Notes: generated by a model not told the origin, from the sequence alone. Positions 1 to 5,624 are shown, numbered from the stretch's first letter. The stretch: DNA of 5,624 nucleotides from Bryobacterales bacterium (GCA_025353235.1 JANXQZ010000007.1:1-5624), one strand, 5' to 3'. Numbers and translations are program-made.

Positions 1-156
1 AACAGCCACCACGGTGGGGTGGCAAACCGTCGCGGGCTTTCAGAAACTTTCTTTAAAAATTACTTGACGGAATAGCTCAGATGACCCCACCATTTGCCAA
101 ATAGCCTCCGATCATTAAAACTAAGTGGCATTGGGCAATCCTGCTCTCAGCCGGCA
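1..156. other. Left-edge noncoding stretch, possible repeat end
   Basis: I see no credible gene here. Minus-strand reading frames are cut by stops after at most about 17 codons, and no tRNA or clear terminator follows the membrane-protein gene that ends at 157. The edge carries a short inverted repeat, CCACC-AC-GGTGG at 6-17, followed by GGTGG again at 18-22. The segment around 42-66 is AT-rich compared with the rest of the window. A contig breaking inside a dispersed repeat would give such an edge, but this is only a guess. Confidence 0.4.
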
Positions 157-516
157 TCAAGATCGAAATCGAGGGGAAAAAACTTCGTCCACCTCAGATG
201 ACGTCAAAAGCCATAATCCGTACACGCCCAAGGCGGTCCCGAAAGGAAAACTGAGCATGCCGCAAGTGATCACGATCGTAGCTGTGGTGCGCGCCCAAGG
301 TTGGAGGCGGATGAGCCCGATTCCAGCGATCAGATAAGGGATAGAAAGCAGCATCACCACCACCATCCAGCCAGCGACGAAGGCGCTGGGCAAAGGGACA
401 AAATCCGATCCAAACGAGAGTCCGTTCAGGCGATCGTAGACTAAGTAGGCGCTAATAGCCCCTATGAACCCTACGGCAATACAGAGAATGCCCAGGGTTC
501 GAACCCGCGGTTCCAA
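157..516 (-). CDS. Small three-helix integral membrane protein, unknown function
   Basis: A 119-residue hydrophobic protein of unknown function, probably in the cytoplasmic membrane. I see three hydrophobic stretches at about residues 8-28, 44-69 and 77-106. Between the last two is a short polar turn (LQPWAR), and the third helix contains FPFGTALGVYGLWLL followed by an acidic tail (SSEVDEVF). The pattern PWAR, then FP-GTALG-YGLW-LL and an acidic end, resembles a family of small uncharacterised membrane proteins that I associate with Acidobacteria; this is from memory and carries no functional information. The start is TTG at 516. No ATG or GTG lies before the first helix, and AAGG sits about 11 bp upstream, so the start is weakly supported. 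The gene begins 17 bp after the stop of the phosphatase gene on the same strand, so co-transcription is likely. Confidence 0.75.
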   Translation of the reverse strand: MEPRVRTLGILCIAVGFIGAISAYLVYDRLNGLSFGSDFVPLPSAFVAGWMVVVMLLSIPYLIAGIGLIRLQPWARTTATIVITCGMLSFPFGTALGVYGLWLLTSSEVDEVFSPRFRS

Positions 517-533
517 TTAAGATCTGACCTTCA

Positions 534-1673
534 TCAGCCTCCATTGTACGTATTAGCGCGCTGTAGAACCATCAACGTAATGTCGTCGCCTTGATGCTCC
601 GCGCTGAAACCTTGCACCGAGCTAATTACTCGATCGACAATCCGTGCCGGCTTTTCCCTGCTCAAAGACCGTAGCATGGAAATCAAGCGCTCCTCCCCGT
701 ACTCCTCCCCTGCATCGATTCCCGCCTCCGTGACCCCATCCGAGAAGAGCGTCAGAGTATCGCGCGGATTCAAATCAATCCGCTTGAGTTCGCCAGTCCA
801 GGAGGGGAAGAGTCCAAGCACGGTGGCGCTCGGTTCCAGGCGCTCGATAACCTGGTCGGCCCGCACCAGGATGCCTGACAGATGCCCGCAATTCACATAC
901 CTGAATTGCCGCGCGTTGTCGTCGTACTCTCCGTAAAACAGAGTCGCGTAATGTTCCGGCGGGGTCGATTCGAAAAACAGGCGGTTGACCGATTCCAGAA
1001 GGTCTACCGGATTACGTTCCGCCAGTGCAGACTGGCTCCGAAACGAAGCCTGCAGATTAGCCATCAGCAGGGCTGAACCCATGCCTTTTCCCGACACGTC
1101 CGCGAGAATGAACGCCGTCCGCGACCGTGAAAGAGGCAGGTAGTCGTAGTAGTCCCCGCTTACTTCGCGCGCTGGAACGCACTTCCCATAACACTCGAGC
1201 GTCTTGAATGTAGGCGACTCCTTCGGGAATAAGTTGCGCTGAACGTGCCGGGCCAGTTCCATTTCCGATTGCTCGCGGCGGCGGGACTGCCTATGAATGG
1301 TCTCCAGGAGCCGCGCGTTGTCCCAAGGCTTCTGCACGAAATCGGACGCACCCCGGCGCATGGCCTCCACGGCCAGCTCGATGTTCCCCCAAGCCGTCAT
1401 CACCACTACCGGCACAGTATTGTTCTCGGCCTGAAAACGCTTGAGCAGATCCAGACCTTCCTGGCCCGAGGTGGTGTCTCGCGCATAGTTCAGATCCATT
1501 AGGATGAGGTCGAAGGTTCCCGCCTGTGACGCCCGATGCAAGGCGGCGGGCGAGTCCACGGTAACTGTCTTGTGTCCCGCGCCTTTGAGGAGCAGTCGCA
1601 AGGCTTCCAACACGTCCGCCTGATCGTCTCCCACCAGAATCTGAAGAGCGGTGGTGGAAGTTGTGCAGCTCAT
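534..1673 (-). CDS. Response regulator with SpoIIE/PP2C-type serine phosphatase output
   Basis: A cytoplasmic two-domain signalling protein of about 379 residues. An N-terminal receiver domain (about 10-130) has the acidic pair D16/D17, phosphoacceptor D60 in LILMDLN, switch T93 in VVVMTAW and K115 in VQKPW, so it should be phosphorylated by a histidine kinase not present here. A short linker helix leads to a SpoIIE-type PP2C phosphatase (about 140-375). Its metal-binding motifs look complete: SGDYYDYL (D174), LADVSGKGMGSALLMA (D192), LFSDGVTEA (D312) and GDDITLMVL (D363/D364). Family members such as RsbU and RssB-like phosphatases dephosphorylate anti-sigma-factor antagonists in partner-switching or c-di-GMP-type circuits; the substrate here is not visible. 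I chose ATG at 1673 because AAGGTG (1677-1682) lies 3 bp upstream. A TTG at 1697 would add eight residues (MRALIKVT) with no good ribosome site. The membrane-protein gene follows 17 bp downstream. Confidence 0.93.
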   Translation of the reverse strand: MSCTTSTTALQILVGDDQADVLEALRLLLKGAGHKTVTVDSPAALHRASQAGTFDLILMDLNYARDTTSGQEGLDLLKRFQAENNTVPVVVMTAWGNIELAVEAMRRGASDFVQKPWDNARLLETIHRQSRRREQSEMELARHVQRNLFPKESPTFKTLECYGKCVPAREVSGDYYDYLPLSRSRTAFILADVSGKGMGSALLMANLQASFRSQSALAERNPVDLLESVNRLFFESTPPEHYATLFYGEYDDNARQFRYVNCGHLSGILVRADQVIERLEPSATVLGLFPSWTGELKRIDLNPRDTLTLFSDGVTEAGIDAGEEYGEERLISMLRSLSREKPARIVDRVISSVQGFSAEHQGDDITLMVLQRANTYNGG

Positions 1674-1676
1674 AGT

Positions 1677-1682
1677 CACCTT
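1677..1682 (-). promoter_or_regulatory. Ribosome binding site choosing the phosphatase start
   Basis: AAGGTG on the minus strand, 3 bp before the ATG at 1673. It favours this ATG over the in-frame TTG at 1697, which has no comparable purine-rich site. Confidence 0.55.
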
Positions 1683-1792
1683 GATCAGGGCACGCAAGCT
1701 GCCACCTGCTTAAAGGTAGGCGCTATTGCTCTTAGCTTCAAAGCTTGGCCGATAGTCTGTTCGCTAATGGGACAGCGTGTCCGGTAGCCGAT

Positions 1793-1801
1793 TGATAGAA
1801 T
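1793..1801 (+). promoter_or_regulatory. Candidate extended -10 promoter for the A-B-C cassette
   Basis: TGATAGAAT contains the TGn extension and TAGAAT, which matches TATAAT at five of six positions. No convincing -35 box lies 16-18 bp upstream, which an extended -10 can tolerate. Transcription would start near 1808, leaving a leader of about 170 nt before gene A that includes the palindrome at 1856-1869. Seen by eye only. Confidence 0.3.
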
Positions 1802-1855
1802 ATCCCTTAGTCGCCCATCCATGACGCTCTCTCTCCATGATCTTTGCTCGATGCA

Positions 1856-1869
1856 CCCGAAGCTTCGGG
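1856..1869. repeat. Perfect 14-bp palindrome (possible operator or leader hairpin)
   Basis: CCCGAAGCTTCGGG reads the same on both strands. It could fold as a 5-bp hairpin with an AGCT loop in the cassette leader, or be bound by a dimeric regulator. It lacks a following T-run on either strand, so it is not a typical intrinsic terminator. Confidence 0.4.
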
Positions 1870-1980
1870 GCCACCCAACTGATTATGCAAAGTTCGGGCT
1901 TAGCGCTCCAGCGGGCAGGGCACGCTTCTCCAATACCGGTCGGCATGGATCATGACGGGCGGGAAAATAAAGCGGACATC

Positions 1981-2313
1981 ATGTGGCTTTCACAAGATAT
2001 GACCGTTCTGAAGGTGCTCGACAGCAATCGAGTGACCGAGGACGGGGCGGAAGCGGTTGCCCTTGCTTATGCGAATGCTACAGAGGGCTGGGTGGTAAAG
2101 CGCAGGCTGCAGCAAAGGGAAGGCGCGGATTGGCTGCTCGGAAAGGAAAGGCGATGGCTTGCGCTTGAGATCAGCGGCACAGCCGTCGGCGATCCATTCG
2201 CTCGGCTCAGAGTCAAGAAACAACAGCTGATCGCCAATTGTTCTCTTGATGCCGAACGACTCGCCGTCGTAGTGGTTTTTGATGCACCATTCATTGTGGC
2301 GGGAACTGCATGA
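1981..2313 (+). CDS. Cassette gene A: small protein with degenerate PD-(D/E)XK-like core
   Basis: A protein of about 110 residues from the ATG at 1981; I do not know a named family. It reads as an N-terminal helix (AEAVALAYANATEGW, residues 23-37), a basic strand (VVKRRLQ), then GADWLL (D50), a strand with ALEISGT (E63, S65), GDPFARLRVKK (71-80) and a C-terminal strand AVVVVFDAPF. A helix, then D, then E-x-x at the end of a strand, is the order of a PD-(D/E)XK nuclease core, but the lysine of ExK is serine here. It is therefore either a non-catalytic relative or a chance resemblance. Start choice is uncertain: in-frame ATGs also exist at 1837 and 1945, and only a weak AGCGGA precedes 1981. 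The residues upstream of 1981 look non-domain-like. The stop overlaps the start of gene B by four bases (ATGA), implying translational coupling. Confidence 0.75.
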   Translation: MWLSQDMTVLKVLDSNRVTEDGAEAVALAYANATEGWVVKRRLQQREGADWLLGKERRWLALEISGTAVGDPFARLRVKKQQLIANCSLDAERLAVVVVFDAPFIVAGTA

Positions 2314-2753
2314 ACGCCAGCCTGTTCACCCTCACTGAAGACGAACTCGATACCCTCGTGTCTATCGCAATTCGTCGGGCGGAAGTTCTCGATCAAGCGG
2401 GATCGCTCATGGCTAACGATGCCTGGCGTGAGGTCATGACGTATGAAGAACGCCTTGCCGCGATCACGCCTCCGGACGAGATCCCGGGCGGGATCGCTCG
2501 TGTAGGTGCTGTCACTGCGGCACTGGCCGCTGGGCAACGCCAGGAGGCTTCCCGTTTAGCCTTGCAATACCGAGATGAAGAATCCCTGCCAGAGGAGAGA
2601 CGAGCTGCTATCGAGCGAGCATTTAGAGAAGATGGAGAACAACTCGCCAAGCGTTTTCCAGCACTCGCAAAGAGCGGCAAATTTGCTGAGTTACAGGAAT
2701 TGCGCCGACGCAGCGCAGTCACTCCATTGCGGGTCTTCCCAAAGGTAGCTTAG
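2310..2753 (+). CDS. Cassette gene B: helical protein of unknown function
   Basis: A 147-residue soluble protein with no recognised domain, signal peptide or membrane segment. It appears almost wholly alpha-helical and charged: LTEDELDTLVSIAIRRAEVL (7-26), NDAWREVMTYEERLAAI (35-51), then IARVGAVTAALAAGQRQEASRLALQY (62-87), and a long charged stretch ESLPEERRAAIERAFREDGEQLAKRF (90-115). The AALAAGQRQEASRLALQY helix pair resembles a single TPR-like hairpin, suggesting a protein-interaction or adaptor role; this is inference. The ATG at 2310 overlaps gene A's stop (ATGA), and GGCGGG at 2298-2303 is a plausible ribosome site. Gene C begins 2 bp after its stop, so B is probably made in fixed proportion with A and C and may bind one of them. 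Confidence 0.85.
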   Translation: MNASLFTLTEDELDTLVSIAIRRAEVLDQAGSLMANDAWREVMTYEERLAAITPPDEIPGGIARVGAVTAALAAGQRQEASRLALQYRDEESLPEERRAAIERAFREDGEQLAKRFPALAKSGKFAELQELRRRSAVTPLRVFPKVA

Positions 2754-2755
2754 GC

Positions 2756-5149
2756 ATGGAGACCGTTGCCTTTTATTCCTATAAGGGCGGCGTTGGGCGA
2801 ACGCTCCTGGTGGCAAACACAGCGCAATTCCTGGCGATGTCGGGCAGGCGCGTGGTCGCGCTCGACCTGGATCTGGAAGCGCCGGGGCTGCATCATAAGC
2901 TCGCAAGTTGGGAGGTTCTGGACCGGGCTGAATCTGGAACACTTCGTGGTGTAGTCGATGAATTGCTGAACAGTCTTAGGAACCAGCCAGACGACCACAC
3001 ACTTCGACAAATCGCCATCAATGTGGACCTTCCTTCCGGAACAAAAGGCTCCCTTCTGCTTATTCCCGCCGGGTCAGCGCCATCGCACGCATATTGGGCA
3101 GCGCTTGAGAAATTGAACGTTTCCCTGCGGGAGCGACGGAACGGCGGTCTCGCCGAGGCGTTGCTCGAAGTCCAAGCCCGCATCGCGGACGAGTTCGCTC
3201 CTGACTTCCTTCTTGTCGATGCTCGGACCGGGATTACTGAATTGGGAGGATTGGCCACGTCCGTAATGGCGGACCGCGTAGTTTGTTTAACCACTACTGC
3301 GCCAGAATCGGTGGGTGGCACGCGAGTTGTCGCCGAAGCGCTCAGAGCGGCTCCAAGACTTTCATCGCAAAAGCCTTTGCGGGTTGAATTTCTCATCACG
3401 CGCGTAGCGGCTGGATCGACGCACTCGGATAGCGTGTCAAAGATTGTCCAGCAACTCGGTGGAGACGCCTCTGTGCTGCCTCACGATTCGGAAATCGCGA
3501 ATGAAGAGCGCGTCCTTTCGGGTTGGAGATCTGGCCAGTCAGCCGACTCTGACAACGAAGACGGCGCGACCCAATTATTCGCCGCAACGCTCAGTTGGAT
3601 TGCAGGCTCGTTCCCAGGTCACAAAGAGGACGCCGATAAGGCGCGACGTCGGATGGAGGCGGTGTACCGCACTTGGCGGGATTTGACAAGAAGCCGTGGT
3701 CGGAACGCTTGGCCCGTGGATCAGCTTCGGGAGCGCGTGCGGGTCGAATACGGGAAAAAATCTCGGCAGGCTGATATCGTCGTTTACGATGGTCCGGCAG
3801 ACGCTACGGGGGCGAAGCCGTTGATGATCATTGAGTATGTGGACGGCGAGGATCGTGATGTCGTCGCCAAATGGTGGCTCTCCGAAACCGGGGTTGCGGT
3901 CGTGGCCGTGCTTTCTGAAAACCCTGACAGACGACTCTATTCCAGGCGTCTGTCATTGGACTCGCGGGCCCGCCACTCCGATCGATGGGACCTTCCATTG
4001 CCGCACGACTTTAAAGCGCTGAGTGATCCCACAGACATATCCGTCGACGCTATGTTGGATGCGGTCAGGCGCGGCTATCCAGAGTATCTGGAGCAGATCA
4101 TAACCAAATGGGTCAGTTGCAGCGGAGCATCCCTGCTCCATGCAGGAACGTCGTGGAAACCCAAAGCCGCAAAGAGGATCATAGATGGGCTAGCTCGCGT
4201 GGATCATGTAGATCTTGCTCGTGAAGTGCTTTGGACCGCTTCGAGAGACTCGCTCCATCGGGAATGGGCGCTGGGCGATGGTGATGAAGGGCTCGACGAA
4301 CAAGTGGTCGCGGAATTCTTTGTGCCCCTGCTCTGGCGCCTTCCGCCCGAGGCCTCCATCGAACTCATGCACGGGTATCGCGGGCAGAGCCTGTACGGAC
4401 CTCCAGCGGGGCTCGTGGCAGTTGCGCAGCTCGCTAGGGACATGCTGGGCCTTCGGTATGACCCAGATGCGAGCTTTCGCGTGGAAGGCCAGCGTATCCT
4501 TGATCGCGCAGGGCCCGACAGCGGCACCGACCGTCATTCGGGTTTGTATGCACTAACTTCCGCATTCAAACACACGGAAATCACCTTTGAAATCTCTTCA
4601 GAGTTGTCCCCTCGTGCCAGCGTGGCGACCGAGGGCGTGACAAGTATCGTTTCCGCAAGCATTGGTACGCGTTCTCTCGTGACAACCGGGCTGCTCGGCG
4701 ACTACCAACCGGATCTCGGCCGGGTGATTCTGTATAGCGCTTCCATCTCCGAATGCGCCGAGAAACTCGCTCTCCGAGCTCGTCACGTCGGCAGCGTGAC
4801 ATTGATCCACGAAACGCTTCACGCCCTCATGCATCTCGGTCGCGATCTCGACGGGCGCATGTGGACCGAGTTCGCCCTGCCAGCCGCGAACAGCCCCCTC
4901 TTCGAACCAAGCTGGTTTCATGAAACATTGGCGCAGTACTTCACCTACCAACACATAGTTCGGCTCCGCGATCCAGCTCTCTTGCATGCCTTCGAAGTAA
5001 TATCCGAGAAACAGGCTCCCGCTTATCGGACGTGGAGAAAAATTCAGCATCTCCCGATCGAGGACGCGCGAAGTTGGTTGATGAGTGTTCGTCGGGGGAC
5101 AGGTTCAGCAAGTCCAATTGCGCACATGCTGTCTACAAGCTTGGAATAG
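2756..5149 (+). CDS. Cassette gene C: KGGVGRT ATPase fused to HExxH metallopeptidase-like domain
   Basis: A large soluble protein of 797 residues. Residues 1-285 form a ParA/MinD-type ATPase: deviant Walker A YKGGVGRT (9-16), with the signature K10 kept and the usual P-loop lysine replaced by R15; LDLDLEAPGL (36-45); and a Walker B-like FLLVDARTGITELGG (151-165). Residues about 322-390 resemble the N-terminal nuclease-like domain of type I restriction subunits: RVRVEYGKKSRQADIVVYD (D340), then KPLMIIEYV (E360), where the expected ExK lysine is V362. Residues about 430-600 are unassigned. Residues 680-735 carry a zinc-metallopeptidase signature, LIHETLHALMH (H685, E686, H689), with SWFHETLAQYF 34 residues later supplying E723 as probable third ligand, as in gluzincins. 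AAAGG at 2741-2745 is a distant ribosome site 10 bp before the ATG; coupling to gene B is likely. Function as an ATP-controlled protease in a conflict system is inference. Confidence 0.9.
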   Translation: METVAFYSYKGGVGRTLLVANTAQFLAMSGRRVVALDLDLEAPGLHHKLASWEVLDRAESGTLRGVVDELLNSLRNQPDDHTLRQIAINVDLPSGTKGSLLLIPAGSAPSHAYWAALEKLNVSLRERRNGGLAEALLEVQARIADEFAPDFLLVDARTGITELGGLATSVMADRVVCLTTTAPESVGGTRVVAEALRAAPRLSSQKPLRVEFLITRVAAGSTHSDSVSKIVQQLGGDASVLPHDSEIANEERVLSGWRSGQSADSDNEDGATQLFAATLSWIAGSFPGHKEDADKARRRMEAVYRTWRDLTRSRGRNAWPVDQLRERVRVEYGKKSRQADIVVYDGPADATGAKPLMIIEYVDGEDRDVVAKWWLSETGVAVVAVLSENPDRRLYSRRLSLDSRARHSDRWDLPLPHDFKALSDPTDISVDAMLDAVRRGYPEYLEQIITKWVSCSGASLLHAGTSWKPKAAKRIIDGLARVDHVDLAREVLWTASRDSLHREWALGDGDEGLDEQVVAEFFVPLLWRLPPEASIELMHGYRGQSLYGPPAGLVAVAQLARDMLGLRYDPDASFRVEGQRILDRAGPDSGTDRHSGLYALTSAFKHTEITFEISSELSPRASVATEGVTSIVSASIGTRSLVTTGLLGDYQPDLGRVILYSASISECAEKLALRARHVGSVTLIHETLHALMHLGRDLDGRMWTEFALPAANSPLFEPSWFHETLAQYFTYQHIVRLRDPALLHAFEVISEKQAPAYRTWRKIQHLPIEDARSWLMSVRRGTGSASPIAHMLSTSLE

Positions 5150-5171
5150 GCTTGCCTCTCACGAATACAAT
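5141..5171 (+). promoter_or_regulatory. Candidate promoter for the ribulokinase gene
   Basis: TTGGAA (5141-5146, overlapping the last codons of gene C) and TACAAT (5166-5171) resemble sigma-70 -35 and -10 boxes. The 19-bp spacer is longer than optimal. The -10 box is good (five of six), and a start near 5178 would leave a short leader with the AGGGAG site. If real, it would uncouple the sugar kinase from the cassette. Confidence 0.3.
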
Positions 5172-5195
5172 AGGTGACGACCACAGGGAGAGTAG

Positions 5196-5624
5196 ATGAG
5201 CATCGTAGCGGGGGTGGACTTCGGCACCCGGAGCGTACGCGTTTCCATTTTCGATCATGAGCGAGGCCGTCTTGGCGCGGGCACCGGCGAGTACCCGGTG
5301 CATCGCAAGAAAGACGACCCCGACCATGCCACGCAGACTCACGCGGACCACATGAGCGCCCTCGTCTCCGCTACCCGCCAAGCCCTGCCGGTGGCCGGAG
5401 TGAACGGTAGAGACATAGCCGCGATCGCGCTCGATACCACGGGTTCCACGGTGGTCCCGGTCGGCGCGGATATGACCCCGCTCGACGATTACTATCTTTG
5501 GTGCGACCACCGCGCGTGGCGGGAAGCTGCCGAGATCACCGACGCAGCTGCGGCCGACGGAGCCGAATGCGTCATGTTGAACAAAGGCCCGTTCCTCATC
5601 GAAGGCGTCGAAGTCCTGCACAAC
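5196..5624 (+). CDS. araB: Ribulokinase, 5' part, running off the right edge; 3' end aberrant
   Basis: An open frame of 143 codons with no stop before the edge. Residues 1-115 match the N-terminal FGGY-kinase half of ribulokinase, which phosphorylates L-ribulose with ATP in L-arabinose breakdown: VAGVDFGTRSVRVSIFD (4-20) is the ATP-binding entry loop, LDTTGSTVVPV (79-89) the second conserved strand-loop, and PLDDYYLWCDHRAWREA (95-111) the substrate-side signature. A whole ribulokinase is about 550 residues. After residue ~116 the sequence stops looking like ribulokinase, where a GGVYSSEWG-type motif is expected, and instead reads ECVMLNKGPF, a pyruvate-kinase signature. The start at 5196 is supported by AGGGAG (5185-5190) five bases upstream. 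It begins 46 bp after gene C on the same strand. The identification of the first part is firm; the end is probably not genuine araB. Confidence 0.85.
   Translation, partial: MSIVAGVDFGTRSVRVSIFDHERGRLGAGTGEYPVHRKKDDPDHATQTHADHMSALVSATRQALPVAGVNGRDIAAIALDTTGSTVVPVGADMTPLDDYYLWCDHRAWREAAEITDAAAADGAECVMLNKGPFLIEGVEVLHN
5529..5624 (+). other. Pyruvate-kinase-like fragment fused in frame to the ribulokinase start
   Basis: From about codon 112 the frame reads AEITDAAAADGAECVMLNKG, then PFLIEGVEVLHN. This matches the end of the catalytic barrel in the pyruvate kinase subgroup that carries AEITDAA...AECVMLNKGP, followed by an EAV-x-x-LD-type helix. It corresponds to the VMLSGET region of other pyruvate kinases. 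The words AEITDAA fit both enzymes, so the switch most likely lies within 5529-5546. Recognised from memory of the motif; not searched. Confidence 0.7.

Larger units (their letters stand above)
1674..1980. other. Divergent intergenic region with candidate promoters
   Basis: About 307 bp separate the divergent phosphatase gene and the three-gene cassette. On the minus strand, TTGAAG (1736-1741) and TACCTT (1713-1718) are 17 bp apart and could be weak -35 and -10 boxes for the phosphatase gene, about 40 bp before its ATG. A plus-strand extended -10 candidate and a 14-bp palindrome are listed separately. AGCTT-CA-AAGCT (1734-1745) is a further small inverted repeat. A plus-strand open frame runs from 1837 in phase with gene A, but its first ~48 codons have no ribosome site and do not read like a protein domain, so I treat them as leader. 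Confidence 0.45.

Noticed and set aside
495..506. GGGTTCGAACCC resembles the T-loop of a tRNA
   Set aside because: The 12-bp palindrome does not extend into a T-arm with the right 5-bp stems, no acceptor, D or anticodon arms fit upstream, and it lies in the first codons of the membrane-protein gene.
1695..1707. TGGCAGCTTGC on the minus strand as a sigma-54 promoter
   Set aside because: The gap between the GG and GC elements is too short for a -24/-12 promoter.
1856..1869. Palindrome as an intrinsic terminator
   Set aside because: No T-run follows on either strand, and no gene end is close enough for it to serve.
1837..1980. 48-codon N-terminal extension of gene A from the ATG at 1837
   Set aside because: No ribosome site precedes it, the residues do not look like a domain or signal peptide, and the palindrome lies inside it; kept only as an alternative start.
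2067..2537. 156-codon minus-strand open frame across the gene A/B junction
   Set aside because: It crosses two plus-strand genes that overlap by ATGA and shows S/R-rich shadow composition with no motif.
2893..3399. 168-codon minus-strand open frame opposite the ATPase domain
   Set aside because: Low-complexity S/R/P-rich composition typical of an antisense reading of a GC-rich gene.
4598..5050. 150-codon minus-strand open frame opposite the metallopeptidase-like domain
   Set aside because: It lies wholly inside gene C, which has coherent motifs through this region; no domain is visible on the opposite strand.
5133..5621. 162-codon minus-strand open frame opposite the ribulokinase
   Set aside because: The plus frame has clear ribulokinase motifs and a ribosome site; the opposite frame has no recognisable motif and is a shadow.

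Overview
The window comes from a moderately GC-rich bacterium. The small membrane-protein family, the receiver–SpoIIE phosphatase and the style of the ribulokinase N-terminus recall Acidobacteria, but this is an impression from sequence style and no marker gene fixes the taxon. The odd length and the strange right-hand end suggest that this is a whole small contig, or the end of one, from a draft or metagenomic assembly.

Layout. Positions 1-156 hold no gene; the left edge has a short inverted repeat and may be the end of a dispersed repeat. Positions 157-1673, minus strand, hold a two-gene unit: a response regulator with a C-terminal SpoIIE/PP2C-type phosphatase, and 17 bp downstream a small three-helix membrane protein. 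Positions 1674-1980 are a divergent intergenic region with candidate promoters and a perfect 14-bp palindrome. Positions 1981-5149, plus strand, hold a tightly packed three-gene cassette. Gene A (about 110 aa) looks like a degenerate PD-(D/E)XK-like domain. Gene B (147 aa) is an all-helical protein of unknown function that overlaps A by 4 bp. Gene C (797 aa) starts 2 bp after B and fuses a ParA/MinD-like KGGVGRT ATPase, a restriction-endonuclease-like segment lacking its usual lysine, a long unassigned middle, and a C-terminal HExxH...E zinc-metallopeptidase-like domain. From 5196 to the right edge, plus strand, a ribulokinase (araB-type) gene begins, but its last ~30 codons read as pyruvate kinase.

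How it works together. The phosphatase is a typical output of a phosphorelay that acts on anti-sigma-antagonist-type phosphoproteins, with the membrane protein as a possible passenger. The A-B-C cassette is the most interesting part. A regulatory NTPase coupled to a putative protease, with two nuclease-like domains that have lost a key lysine, has the look of an NTP-dependent conflict or defence system in which the ATPase gates proteolysis. That role is inferred from architecture only. The ribulokinase belongs to sugar metabolism and seems unrelated to the cassette. Its abrupt change into pyruvate kinase is best explained by an assembly or template-switch chimera.
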